Of a stretch of DNA of 64,000 bases, positions 9,382 through 17,970 are shown one piece after another. The translations under genes were made by a program, and so were the position numbers. The DNA is from Rhodovulum sulfidophilum DSM 1374 (lineage in GTDB: Bacteria; Pseudomonadota; Alphaproteobacteria; Rhodobacterales; Rhodobacteraceae), in the NCBI RefSeq assembly GCF_001633165.1, contig NZ_CP015418.1, positions 4,030,001 through 4,094,000 of the forward strand. Direction: 5' to 3'. Every line of letters begins with the position of its first letter. Within the stretch, counting starts at the first letter, position 1. The notes beneath the pieces are model-generated. The model had not been told where the DNA came from. It searched no databases and saw only the letters and a list, made by a program, of their open reading frames with translations.

Positions 9382-10236
9382 TCAGAGCCCGTGCGAGCGG
9401 TCGTAGGGCGCCGGCTCGGGCGGCGTCCAGCCGCCGAGCGCGCCCGGGGTCGGAGCGAAGATCTCGACGCCCAGCGGATGGCAGCGCGCATGGTCCGTCG
9501 AATTGCCGCTGCAATCGCCCCAAGGGCAGGCGCTGAGCGCGCAAAGCAGGTCGATCTCGGCAAAGAGATCGAGATGATCGCCCGGACGGACCGGGCTTGC
9601 CTTGGTGAAATAGCGGTGGCTGTCGCGGGTGAAGCCCGTGCACATGAAGACGTTCAGCACGTCATGGACAAGGGGCTCGGCCGCGTCGGGGGCAAGGCCG
9701 GTTTCGGCGACGAGCGCCCGGATCAGGTTCGAATGGCAGCAGCGATGGAAGGGCGCGCCGCCGAGCCGGGCATTGGTATAGGGATCGCAGCGGGTGCCGA
9801 TCACGTCATGGACGCCCGCGCCGTCGGCATCGAAGCCGTACCAGCCGAGGCTGTCGGCGATCACGGTGGCCATCGGGCGCAGATGCGGAAAGCCCGACCA
9901 GAGCCGGTCGCCGGTGGTGACATGGGTGCCGTGCAGGGCCCGGGTCTTGCCGGAATAGAACCGCTCGGACAGGTCATGGGCGTTCCAGAGGTTCAGATCG
10001 CCGACCTGCGGTCCCTCGATGCAGGAGATCCGCAGTACATGGCCCGCCGGAACGCGGAAGGCGCGGGCGTCGCGGGCGGGGATCTCGAGTTGAGCGACCC
10101 GGGTCATGCCGGCGCGGAGCCCGTCATAAAGCGCCATCGGCGGTGCAGGCAGGCATTCGGGCGGGTAGCAGACGACCGGGGGCGCGGCCCGGCGCTCGGC
10201 GGCATCGGCGGGTTCGGGACGGGGCTCTGTCGGCAT
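9382..10236 (-). CDS. DUF1989 (urea carboxylase-associated) family protein
   Basis: A 284-residue member of the family that includes carboxyguanidine deiminase subunits and other urea carboxylase-associated proteins. Visible hallmarks are RISCIEGPQVGDLNLWNAHD, SGKTRALHGTHVTTGDRLWS, GTRCDPYTN, the HRCCHSNL cysteine pair, DVLNVFMCTGF and LCALSACPWGDCSG, which could bind metal. No urea or guanidine carboxylase is nearby, and this is a single polypeptide rather than a two-subunit pair, so the substrate is unknown. The start at 10236 has AGGGAG six bases upstream; an upstream ATG at 10260 overlaps the permease stop as ATGA. It is probably expressed with that permease. Confidence 0.8.
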   Translation of the reverse strand: MPTEPRPEPADAAERRAAPPVVCYPPECLPAPPMALYDGLRAGMTRVAQLEIPARDARAFRVPAGHVLRISCIEGPQVGDLNLWNAHDLSERFYSGKTRALHGTHVTTGDRLWSGFPHLRPMATVIADSLGWYGFDADGAGVHDVIGTRCDPYTNARLGGAPFHRCCHSNLIRALVAETGLAPDAAEPLVHDVLNVFMCTGFTRDSHRYFTKASPVRPGDHLDLFAEIDLLCALSACPWGDCSGNSTDHARCHPLGVEIFAPTPGALGGWTPPEPAPYDRSHGL

Positions 10237-10256
10237 CGGGAACTCCCTGGGCTGCG

Positions 10257-11450
10257 TCATTCGACCGGGCGACCGAGAAGCGCGATGGCAAGGCCCAGCA
10301 CGGCAAGGCCCGCAAAGCCCGCGGCGCGGCCGCCCTGCCCTGCCCTGCGCGCGGCCAGCGCCGCGATCCCCGCTTCCAGTGCATAGTAAAGCGCGAAGGC
10401 CCGCGAGGCATAGGCGATGATCGCGAAGATATCCGCCGTCCAGGTCAGCGCGATCCCCGCCGTAACCAGCACCGCATAGGCCGCGCGGTTGCCGATGAGG
10501 CCCTTCGAGCGTTCCGCGACAAGCCCGCCCGCGCCGGTGGTATCGGCGACAGAGGCGCTGAACTGCGCGGCCAGCGCCGCCACCGTCAGCACCAGAGGCA
10601 GCAGCGGCGAAACCGCCGCCGTCATGCCGATGATGGCGGTATCGTCAAGCGCGCCCTTGCCCGGCGCAAAGCACAGCACCAGGAGCGTGACATAGACGAG
10701 ATAGATCACGGTCGAGACATATTGCGCGGCCCGCATCGAGCGGATCCTGAGATCTGCATCATATTCGGCGCCGAGATAGCGCGAGGTCTCGAAGCCCTGC
10801 ACCGTCACGATCAGCCCGAAGAACAGCGTCAGCGCGGCCCAGGGCTCGACGCTGGCGGGCGTCAGCACCGGGCCGGTGGTCGTGGCCGTGTCGCCGAAGA
10901 AGAGCCCAAGCCCGACCAGAAGCCCGCAGATCGCCGCGAGATTGAGGCTCACCGCGTATTTCTCAAGCCCCTCGAGCGCCTTGAACCCCCTGGTGAGGCC
11001 GGTGGCAAGGATCAGCAGGAAGACCGCCGTGGTCACTACCCGCGCCGCAAGCGGCGTGTCGAAAGGGGTCAGGCGCACCGCGAAGGCGCCCAGAAGGTTC
11101 AGGTAATAGGCGACCGAAATGACATAGGAAAAGGCCAGCATCCAGCCCGCCGCCGTTTCGGCGAGAGCACCGAGACGCCCGGGCGGGGAGCCATGGGCGC
11201 CTGCGGCAATGCTGTAGCGGATCGCGCCGCCGAAGCCGAAGGCGATCAGCGCCAGCAGCGCCATGGCAGCGGGGGACCAGACCCCGAGGCTCTGGTTCAG
11301 GATCGGCCCCAGCACCAGAAAACCCGAGCCGATGATCGAGGCAAGCGGCGTCACCATCGCCTGCCAGAACCGCCAGCGCCGCATCGGCGGCGACAGGATC
11401 AGGACAAGTCCAGCCGCCGCCGTGGCGAGGATCAGGATGTCGCGCAGCAC
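10257..11450 (-). CDS. APC-superfamily-like permease
   Basis: A 397-residue integral membrane protein with about 11 hydrophobic segments. The first transport helix contains the interrupted-helix motif IIGSGFLVLGP, typical of APC-superfamily symporters of amino acids and related nitrogen compounds. The start is GTG, 12 bp after the sdhB stop; the four-base overlap with the following DUF1989 gene suggests that the transporter imports the DUF1989 enzyme's substrate. Which compound is unknown. Confidence 0.7.
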   Translation of the reverse strand: MLRDILILATAAAGLVLILSPPMRRWRFWQAMVTPLASIIGSGFLVLGPILNQSLGVWSPAAMALLALIAFGFGGAIRYSIAAGAHGSPPGRLGALAETAAGWMLAFSYVISVAYYLNLLGAFAVRLTPFDTPLAARVVTTAVFLLILATGLTRGFKALEGLEKYAVSLNLAAICGLLVGLGLFFGDTATTTGPVLTPASVEPWAALTLFFGLIVTVQGFETSRYLGAEYDADLRIRSMRAAQYVSTVIYLVYVTLLVLCFAPGKGALDDTAIIGMTAAVSPLLPLVLTVAALAAQFSASVADTTGAGGLVAERSKGLIGNRAAYAVLVTAGIALTWTADIFAIIAYASRAFALYYALEAGIAALAARRAGQGGRAAGFAGLAVLGLAIALLGRPVE

Positions 11451-11462
11451 CGGGCGCGCGCG

Positions 11463-12242
11463 TCAGACCGAGCGCTCGACCATCATCTTCTTGATCGAGG
11501 CGATGGCCTTGGCCGGGTTCAGCCCCTTGGGGCAGGTCTTGGTGCAGTTCATGATGGTGTGGCAGCGATAGAGCTTGAACGGGTCTTCCAGCGCATCGAG
11601 CCGCTCGCCCGTGGCCTCGTCGCGCGAGTCGATGATCCAGCGGTAGGAATGCAGGAGCGCGGCCGGGCCGAGATACTTGTCGCCGTTCCACCAGTAGGAC
11701 GGACAGGCCGTCGAGCAGCTGGCGCACATGATGCATTCGTAAAGCCCGTCGAGCTTCTTGCGGTCCTCGATCGACTGGCGCCATTCCTTGGCGGGCGTGT
11801 TCGATTGCGTTTCCAGCCAGGGCATGACGCTGGCATGCTGGGCGTAGAAATGGGTGAGGTCGGGCACCAGATCCTTGACCACCGGCATATGCGGCAGCGG
11901 GTAGATCTTCACGTCGCCCTTGATCTCGTCCATGCCGCGGGTACAGGCCAGCGTGTTGACCCCGTCGATATTCATCGCGCAGGAGCCGCAGATCCCCTCG
12001 CGGCAGGAGCGGCGGAAGGTCAGCGTCGGATCGATCTCGTTCTTGATCTTGATCAGCGCGTCGAGAATCATCGGCCCGCAGCTGTCGAGATCAACGAAAT
12101 AGGTATCGACGCGCGGGTTCTCGCCGGTATCCGGGTCCCAGCGATAGATCCGGAAGGTCCGCAGGTTCTTGGCCCCCTCGGGCTTCGGCCAGGTCTTGCC
12201 CTTGCGGACAGTCGAGTTCTTGGGCAGCGTGAGTTGGACCAT
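11463..12242 (-). CDS. sdhB: Succinate dehydrogenase iron-sulfur subunit
   Basis: A 259-residue electron-transfer subunit of complex II. The [2Fe-2S] ligands are C80, C85, C88 and C100 ([10 protein letters not shown] then C). The C-terminal half has [12 protein letters not shown] and [17 protein letters not shown], which bind the [4Fe-4S] and [3Fe-4S] clusters. The length is normal. It is the last sdh gene of the operon but is separated from sdhA by two unrelated genes. Its ribosome-binding site (GGAAGG) falls just after the stop of the glycosyltransferase gene, 15 bp upstream. Confidence 0.97.
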   Translation of the reverse strand: MVQLTLPKNSTVRKGKTWPKPEGAKNLRTFRIYRWDPDTGENPRVDTYFVDLDSCGPMILDALIKIKNEIDPTLTFRRSCREGICGSCAMNIDGVNTLACTRGMDEIKGDVKIYPLPHMPVVKDLVPDLTHFYAQHASVMPWLETQSNTPAKEWRQSIEDRKKLDGLYECIMCASCSTACPSYWWNGDKYLGPAALLHSYRWIIDSRDEATGERLDALEDPFKLYRCHTIMNCTKTCPKGLNPAKAIASIKKMMVERSV

Positions 12243-12257
12243 CGTTTCACCTTCCAG

Positions 12258-13022
12258 TCAGGTTTGCGAAGCGCAAGGTTTCGGAGGCAGTCCGCGTCCC
12301 TTGACCTTGAACGCATAGGACAGGATTTCCTCGGTGACATCCGGCGGGTTCGTTTGGGTGAACCCGTGGAAAATCGTTTCCTCGTAATCGACCTTGCCCA
12401 GCCATTTCGCGGTCTTGGGCAAGGCGATCGGCATGATCGAGCGCTCGAAGCACCAGCGCGCCAGACGCACGTCGACGAATTTCTGGCTGTCGCGCATGAA
12501 CTCGAAGGACGGGAAATCCTCGGCGTGCATGATGGCCGCACAGGTCGCGATCTGGTCGACGACAATGGCGTTCTGCAGCTTCGAATGGAACCGGAACCCC
12601 TGCCGGAAATCGGCGATGCGGCTCCGATCATAGGAAAGCGCGCGGACAAGCTTGCCCCGCCGAATGAGATCCCAGCGGCTGAGATAGAGCGACCCGTGAT
12701 ATCCGGCCAGGTGACCGCGACCGAAGGGCGCAAACAGCTCCAGGGTCCGTTCCACGAATTCCGGGGGATAGTCGATATCGTCATCGACCATCAGCACATA
12801 GTCTGCGCCGGACACATCCGGGTAGAACTTTCCGGTATCCTTGGTGTCGGTATCGGGAATGATCTGGTGAACATTCGGGAACGCCGCGAACTCATCCAGA
12901 GGCGCCTCATACTGGTTCAGGACCAGATTGAGCCGATCCACCTGCGGCGCCAACTGGGCAACGGCCTTGGCAAGCCCCGCGCGGCGCGGCGGATAGGTTG
13001 CCATATTTGCCACAATACTCAT
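12258..13022 (-). CDS. Glycosyltransferase-like protein (GT-A, inserted in sdh operon)
   Basis: A 254-residue protein with a GT-A-like N-terminus (SIVANMATYPPRRAGL) and the nucleotide-sugar/metal motif VMVDDDIDYP at about 80-90, followed by AGYHGSLYLSRWD. These suggest a family 2-like glycosyltransferase or a related procollagen/galactosyltransferase-type enzyme acting on surface glycans. The ATG at 13022 is supported by GGAGGGAG at the right spacing. It is co-directional with sdh genes and stops 15 bp before sdhB. No metabolic link to succinate oxidation is apparent. A distant GT-A fold is my reading; the acceptor is unknown. Confidence 0.7.
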   Translation of the reverse strand: MSIVANMATYPPRRAGLAKAVAQLAPQVDRLNLVLNQYEAPLDEFAAFPNVHQIIPDTDTKDTGKFYPDVSGADYVLMVDDDIDYPPEFVERTLELFAPFGRGHLAGYHGSLYLSRWDLIRRGKLVRALSYDRSRIADFRQGFRFHSKLQNAIVVDQIATCAAIMHAEDFPSFEFMRDSQKFVDVRLARWCFERSIMPIALPKTAKWLGKVDYEETIFHGFTQTNPPDVTEEILSYAFKVKGRGLPPKPCASQT

Positions 13023-13103
13023 CAGATACTCCCTCCGGAATGCGGGCCTTGCACCGCGGATCCCGAGTGCCGCTGTCCGCCGTCCCGGCGCCATTCCTGG
13101 CGG

Positions 13104-14525
13104 TCACTCGGCACGCTTACTCTCCCCGAATATATCGGCAAACTCAGCAGTCTCCAGCAGCGGAAGGCTTTTCATGGGCGACAGGTTCACAACCTTAACG
13201 TCCTTTTCACTCGCCCACTTCGCCAAAAAGGCCAGCGCAGCCCGCATCTTTGATACCCGTACATCTGAAATGAACTTCAGCCTGTAAGCTTCACTGGCAG
13301 ATTCACGATAAAAATAGGGTTCTCCAGAGTCGAATGTCAGATCTATTCCAGCGAGATATATCCGTTTATACCCCATCGCAACGGCCACCTGCACCGCAAC
13401 CCCGGCCACCGTGTGAGTGTCAAAAAGGGGTCTGGTCAGGTCATCCTGCGCAAAGCCATCATCTATCTTCGGCTTGCCATAAAGATCGAACCTAATACAA
13501 TTTTCCGGATCATCTACAACTGCATCGGAAGACAAGAAAACCGCATCAAAAGAAGAAAACCTTTGCCGGAGGTCTGCCTCCTGCGCGGCTTTCGGATCTG
13601 CCACGATCAAGTATTTCTTGCTCGCCTCTATATTGTCGCAAGCAATAGAAGCCTTATTGAGGGCAAAAATATCGCAGCGTCTTATTTGAGAAAGGTCAAG
13701 CTTCGAAATCGACGGAGCACTACCGAGAATGAGGCAGCGTTCCCCCTTCCTAGAGTTGTTCATTCCGCCGAGATGAGCGTGATCGACCTGATACAAGCGG
13801 CGTCGCAGCTTTCTGCGAAGTCCTTTCAACACCCATTTGGGCGAGCCCACAGAACGGATGGCATGGTTTGGCTCGACAGGCTTCGCCGTCTGCCGCCATC
13901 GACGTCGCCAAGCACGTAATCTTTCCCGCCGCTTTTGCCGCTTGAAAAGCAAATTGAGTTCCGGGGGATACTCCACGATCGTTCCGGATCTGCGGAAGGC
14001 CGCCCAAGAAGGGTGAAGGCCCTGCGGACCGGGATTCTTGGTCAGCCGCGTCACCATCAGATCCAGTCCTGCATCGGCGGCGAAGCGATCGACATTCTCC
14101 ACCACCAGCGGCCATTCCTCATGATAGTCGTTGCCCGCGATCATGCCGCCCACGCGCAGCTTGGCGTACCAGTCATAGAGCGTGCGCCCGGCCTCTTCGC
14201 CGGTATGGGCGTAGCCATCAACATATATAAAATCGAAATAGCCGTCCGGGAACAGGTCCAGCGCCTCGGAGAAAAAACTTCTGATCAGGCGGTAGTTGGC
14301 ATCGAGGCCGATCGCCTTCACCGCCGCGATGTATTCGCCGGTATCGTGGCGATCGGCATAGGCATCGACCCCCCACAATTCCCGGAAGCAGCCGCTCTGC
14401 CAGAGGCGCGCCGAGAAATCGCCACTGGCCACGCCAAGCTCGATCCCGCGCAGGCCACCCTGCTCACCAAGCATGTGCGGGAGGTCGGCGCGTTCGATGT
14501 CCAGCTTCTGCGACGGCTTGCCCAT
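13104..14525 (-). CDS. Two-domain protein: SAM-methyltransferase-like plus DUF115/sialyltransferase-like
   Basis: The 473 residues divide in two. The N-terminal part (about 1-190) resembles a class I SAM-dependent methyltransferase of the Methyltransf_24 type: GIELGVASGDFSARLW, WGVDAYADRHD, and DFIYVDGYAHTGEEA. A very basic linker (about 190-250) precedes a second domain beginning CLILGSAPSISKLDLSQI, with KYLIVADPKA and YKRIYLAGIDLTF, resembling DUF115 or GT42-like proteins of lipooligosaccharide and flagellin decoration. The coding strand is visibly A+T-richer than its neighbours, especially 13,200-13,800, suggesting acquisition. It sits between sdhA and the glycosyltransferase gene. A role in modifying a surface polysaccharide is inference. 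Confidence 0.6.
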   Translation of the reverse strand: MGKPSQKLDIERADLPHMLGEQGGLRGIELGVASGDFSARLWQSGCFRELWGVDAYADRHDTGEYIAAVKAIGLDANYRLIRSFFSEALDLFPDGYFDFIYVDGYAHTGEEAGRTLYDWYAKLRVGGMIAGNDYHEEWPLVVENVDRFAADAGLDLMVTRLTKNPGPQGLHPSWAAFRRSGTIVEYPPELNLLFKRQKRRERLRAWRRRWRQTAKPVEPNHAIRSVGSPKWVLKGLRRKLRRRLYQVDHAHLGGMNNSRKGERCLILGSAPSISKLDLSQIRRCDIFALNKASIACDNIEASKKYLIVADPKAAQEADLRQRFSSFDAVFLSSDAVVDDPENCIRFDLYGKPKIDDGFAQDDLTRPLFDTHTVAGVAVQVAVAMGYKRIYLAGIDLTFDSGEPYFYRESASEAYRLKFISDVRVSKMRAALAFLAKWASEKDVKVVNLSPMKSLPLLETAEFADIFGESKRAE

Positions 14526-14604
14526 CGGGGCGTCCTTTCGGGTAGACGGGCAAGACCGCAGGGCCGGAGGCAGGAAAGCCCCGGGGCCACGCGGTCCGCC
14601 GCAA

Positions 14605-16410
14605 TCAATACACCCGCGCCTTGGGCGCGATCTTCTTCATGTCGATGCCGCCCTCGTCGGTCGTGCTCAGCGGGTCGAGATGGACCGGCCGGTAGGCCAG
14701 CTCGACCCCGGCCCCCTCGACCTTGGCCAGCGAGTGCTTGCGCCAGTTCGCATCGTCGCGGTCGGGATAGTCCTCATGGGCATGCGCCCCGCGGCTTTCC
14801 TTGCGGGCCTCGGCCGCGACCACCGTGGCCAGCGCGTTCGGCATCAGGTTGGCCAGTTCGAGCGTTTCCATCAGGTCCGAGTTCCAGATCAGCGACCGGT
14901 CGGTGACCTTGATGTCGCCAAGCTTGCCCGCGACGGCGGTCATCTTGGCGACCCCGTCGGCCAGCGACTTGTCGGTACGGAAGACGGCGGCGTCGGCCTG
15001 CATCGTCTTCTGCATCTCGAGCCGCAACTCGGCCGTCGCGACCGAGCCCGTGGCATGGCGCAGCCCGTCGAACCGTTCCAGCGCCTGGTCGATCGAGGCC
15101 TTGGGCGGCACCGGCACGGCGGTTTCGGGATCGACGATCTGGCCCGCGCGGATGGCGGCCGCGCGGCCGAAGACGACAAGGTCGATCAGCGAGTTCGAGC
15201 CCAGCCGGTTCGCGCCATGGACCGAGGCGCAGCCCGCCTCGCCCACGGCCATCAGCCCCGGTGCCACGCGGTCGAAATCGCCCTCGACCGGGTTCAGCAC
15301 CTCGCCCCAGTAGTTGGTCGGGATGCCGCCCATGTTGTAATGGACCGTCGGCAGCACCGGGATCGGCTCCTTGGTGACATCGACGCCCGCGAAGATCCGC
15401 GCCGATTCCGAGATGCCGGGAAGGCGCTCGGCCAGGGTCTCGGGCGGCAGGTGGCTGAGGTTGAGGTGGATGTGGTCCTTGTTCGGCCCGACGCCACGAC
15501 CTTCGCGGATCTCGATGGTCATGCAGCGCGAGACGACATCGCGCGAGGCCAGATCCTTGTAGGTCGGCGCGTAGCGTTCCATGAACCGCTCGCCTTCCGA
15601 GTTGGTCAGATACCCGCCCTCGCCGCGCGCGCCCTCGGTGATCAGGCAGCCCGCGCCGTAGATGCCGGTCGGGTGGAACTGCACGAACTCCATGTCCTGC
15701 AGCGGCAGCCCGGCCCGCGCGATCATGCCGCCGCCATCGCCGGTGCAGGTATGGGCCGAGGTCGCGCTGAAGAAGGCCCGGCCATAGCCGCCGGTCGCCA
15801 GCACCACCATCTTGGCCGAGAAGACATGCATCGTGCCGTCATCGAGCTTCCAGGCCAGCACGCCCTGGCACTGCCCGTCCTCGGACATCAGCAGGTCGAT
15901 GGCGAAGTATTCGATGAAGAACTCGGCCTTCTGCTTGAGGCTCTGGCCGTAAAGCGTGTGCAGGATGGCGTGGCCGGTCCGGTCGGCGGCGGCACAGGTC
16001 CGCTGCACCGGCGGGCCTTCGCCGAATTCGGTGGTATGGCCGCCGAACGGGCGCTGGTAGATCCGCCCGGCTTCGGTGCGCGAGAAGGGCACGCCGTAAT
16101 GTTCCAGCTCGTAGACCGCCTTCGGGGCCTCGCGCGCGAGGTATTCCATCGCATCGGTATCGCCCAGCCAGTCCGACCCCTTCACGGTGTCGTACATGTG
16201 CCATTGCCAGTGGTCGGGGCCCATGTTGCCGAGGCTCGCGGCGATGCCGCCCTGGGCGGCCACCGTATGCGACCGGGTCGGGAAGACCTTGGTCACGCAG
16301 GCGGTGCGCAGGCCCTGTTCGGCCATGCCCAGCGTGGCGCGCAGACCGGCCCCGCCGGCCCCCACGACAACCACGTCATATTCATGCGTCTCGTATTCGT
16401 AAGCGGCCAT
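14605..16410 (-). CDS. sdhA: Succinate dehydrogenase flavoprotein subunit
   Basis: The 601-residue catalytic subunit oxidises succinate to fumarate. It shows the FAD-binding [12 protein letters not shown] near residue 15, the [10 protein letters not shown] segment whose histidine carries covalent [13 protein letters not shown], and the active-site TEGARGEGG. The ATG at 16410 gives the family N-terminus [17 protein letters not shown]; upstream in-frame codons run into sdhD and are not part of it. It follows sdhD by 20 bp in the order C-D-A. sdhB, normally close behind, is displaced by about 2.3 kb. Confidence 0.97.
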   Translation of the reverse strand: MAAYEYETHEYDVVVVGAGGAGLRATLGMAEQGLRTACVTKVFPTRSHTVAAQGGIAASLGNMGPDHWQWHMYDTVKGSDWLGDTDAMEYLAREAPKAVYELEHYGVPFSRTEAGRIYQRPFGGHTTEFGEGPPVQRTCAAADRTGHAILHTLYGQSLKQKAEFFIEYFAIDLLMSEDGQCQGVLAWKLDDGTMHVFSAKMVVLATGGYGRAFFSATSAHTCTGDGGGMIARAGLPLQDMEFVQFHPTGIYGAGCLITEGARGEGGYLTNSEGERFMERYAPTYKDLASRDVVSRCMTIEIREGRGVGPNKDHIHLNLSHLPPETLAERLPGISESARIFAGVDVTKEPIPVLPTVHYNMGGIPTNYWGEVLNPVEGDFDRVAPGLMAVGEAGCASVHGANRLGSNSLIDLVVFGRAAAIRAGQIVDPETAVPVPPKASIDQALERFDGLRHATGSVATAELRLEMQKTMQADAAVFRTDKSLADGVAKMTAVAGKLGDIKVTDRSLIWNSDLMETLELANLMPNALATVVAAEARKESRGAHAHEDYPDRDDANWRKHSLAKVEGAGVELAYRPVHLDPLSTTDEGGIDMKKIAPKARVY

Positions 16411-16430
16411 GTGTCCTGCTCTCCGTTGTC

Positions 16431-16802
16431 TCAGATCGCGATCCGCACGACCGCGTACATGCCCGCCGCCATCACCGCATAGCTCAGGCAGGTTGCCCCC
16501 CACAGCAGCGCCTTGCGGGTCATGCCGTCACAGTAATCCTCGATCAGCATCTGCGCGCCGCGGCGGAAATGCAGCATGCCGGCCGCAATGGTCAAGAGCG
16601 CCACCACCGCCGGGAACGGCCGCGAGAAGGTGGCGATCACCTCGTCATGCGAGGCGCCGAGCGACGTGCCGATGAAGAACACGAAAAACGGCACCAAGAG
16701 CGTCAGCCCGACGCCGCTGACATTCATGGACCAGTGGTGGTGCGTGCCTGCCTTGGCGGCGCCGAGCCCCTCGGCGCGCTTGCGGTCGGTGAGATAGCGC
16801 AT
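16431..16802 (-). CDS. sdhD: Succinate dehydrogenase membrane anchor subunit
   Basis: A 123-residue protein with three hydrophobic segments (about 30-50, 64-80 and 98-121), starting [14 protein letters not shown] with HHHWSMN before the first helix. It is the small membrane anchor of complex II that helps bind heme and quinone. GGGAGG lies before the ATG at 16802. It is between sdhC (14 bp upstream) and sdhA (20 bp downstream). Confidence 0.93.
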   Translation of the reverse strand: MRYLTDRKRAEGLGAAKAGTHHHWSMNVSGVGLTLLVPFFVFFIGTSLGASHDEVIATFSRPFPAVVALLTIAAGMLHFRRGAQMLIEDYCDGMTRKALLWGATCLSYAVMAAGMYAVVRIAI

Positions 16803-16816
16803 GATGCGGGCCTCCC

Positions 16817-17209
16817 TCAGAAGATCCAGAGGATCAGGACGGTCAGGACGCTCAGCACCGCCGAGCCGATCACGCAGATCCAGCCGAGTTTCTCGGCGGT
16901 CTCGAGCTCGAGCCCGTAGCCATTGTCCCAGATGATGTGACGGATGCCCGCCAGCGTGTGATACCAGAGCGCCCAGAGCGAGCCGAACATCACCAGATTG
17001 CCGAACCAGGAGGTCAGCACCCAGTCGGCGCGGGCAAAGGCCTCGGGTCCGGCCCCGGCGGCCAGCAGCCACCAGACGATCAGCACCGCGCCGAGGATCA
17101 GCGCATTGCCTGTCACGCGGGTCAGAATGGACGTCACCGAGGTGAGCTGCGGGCGATAGATCTGCAGGTGTGGGGAAAGCGGGCGGTTTCCCCGTTCGAT
17201 GTCAGCCAT
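16817..17209 (-). CDS. sdhC: Succinate dehydrogenase cytochrome b556 subunit
   Basis: A 130-residue heme-binding membrane subunit of complex II. The N-terminal RPLSPHLQIYRPQLTSVTSILTRVTG is diagnostic, and WYHTLAGIRHIIWDNG supplies the heme-ligand histidine. Three membrane helices are visible. It is the first sdh gene; the 156 bp before it hold the twin GTGATCAC palindromes. Confidence 0.95.
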   Translation of the reverse strand: MADIERGNRPLSPHLQIYRPQLTSVTSILTRVTGNALILGAVLIVWWLLAAGAGPEAFARADWVLTSWFGNLVMFGSLWALWYHTLAGIRHIIWDNGYGLELETAEKLGWICVIGSAVLSVLTVLILWIF

Positions 17210-17331
17210 GGGGTCCCTCTCGTGCTGGGGGTGTGCTGTCGGGGCTGTGATACCGGATTTTGGGGCGGAGTCACGCTGTGAACGCCAAATTGATCCTGTT
17301 TTTTCCGCCGCAACTGCGAAAAAAAGGTTTT

Positions 17332-17362
17332 TGTGATCACGCCTCGCTTTGTCGTGATCACA
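17332..17362. promoter_or_regulatory. Twin GTGATCAC palindromes upstream of sdhC (candidate operator)
   Basis: The perfect 8-bp palindrome GTGATCAC occurs at 17333-17340 and again at 17354-17361, exactly 21 bp apart (two helical turns). With the flanking bases the pair also reads as TGTGATCAC-N13-GTGATCACA. It stands about 125 bp before sdhC and just after the end of the preceding gene, so it is well placed as a tandem dimer-binding operator for the sdh operon. The cognate regulator is unknown. Confidence 0.5.
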
Positions 17363-17365
17363 GTT

Positions 17366-17908
17366 TCAGAGCTGATCCCTGTGATCCGGGATGCAGCGCC
17401 ATCGCAACCGGTAGACACCACCATCGACCTTCCTCACCAGCAGCAGCCGGCAGAGATCGGCGCCGCTTTCATAGCTGAGGAACTTGCCGACCCCCAGGCG
17501 GTAATCCTTTCCGTCGAAGGCCAGATAGGCATGGCCAGAGCCTCCGCGCAGAACCGTCAGCGGGATGACGCGGCCGTCGCTGGCCTCGACCTCCCAGGTC
17601 TCGAGAACAGGCAGATCGAAGACGCCGAAGGAAACATGGGCGATGACGGCGGTCGCATCGTCGAGAGGCCGCGCCGCTTCGGCCGCCACCCGCGCCGCCT
17701 CGCTGACGATGGCCGCGCGGGTTGCCGTGTCGGTCCTGTCGCCCACGATCCGGCCCATGCCATCGGCGATCCGGGTCAGTTGGGCCACGGCCTCTTCCGC
17801 GGTCCGGGGCATCGGGTCGTGCAGGAAGGCGTAAAAGCCCAGAAGCGCCAGGCCCATGGTCGCGGCGCCGCCGACAAAGGTTCCGATCGAAGCAAGCCTG
17901 TTCAACAT
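17366..17908 (-). CDS. Membrane-anchored hypothetical protein
   Basis: A 180-residue protein with one N-terminal membrane helix (about 8-30) and an alanine-rich helical stretch, then a beta-type C-terminal half ending in SGADLCRLLLVRKVDGGVYRLRWRC. I do not recognise the family. It lies between mch and sdhC on the same strand, 62 bp after mch, and the twin palindromes begin four bases beyond its stop. Topology suggests a periplasmic or membrane-surface domain. Confidence 0.6.
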   Translation of the reverse strand: MLNRLASIGTFVGGAATMGLALLGFYAFLHDPMPRTAEEAVAQLTRIADGMGRIVGDRTDTATRAAIVSEAARVAAEAARPLDDATAVIAHVSFGVFDLPVLETWEVEASDGRVIPLTVLRGGSGHAYLAFDGKDYRLGVGKFLSYESGADLCRLLLVRKVDGGVYRLRWRCIPDHRDQL

Positions 17909-17970
17909 TCGCGCAAAGCAAAACGAGGATCCGAAGACCCTCGCAGCCTAGCACGAACCGGCCGTCTTCC

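Noticed and set aside
10143..13253. Very long plus-strand open frame (over 1000 codons) opposite the permease, sdhB and glycosyltransferase genes
   Set aside because: It is the antisense of well-supported genes; its composition (Arg, Gly, His, Asp rich) is the usual shadow in high-GC DNA.
14473..16482. 669-codon plus-strand frame opposite sdhA
   Set aside because: Antisense shadow; sdhA has all expected motifs.
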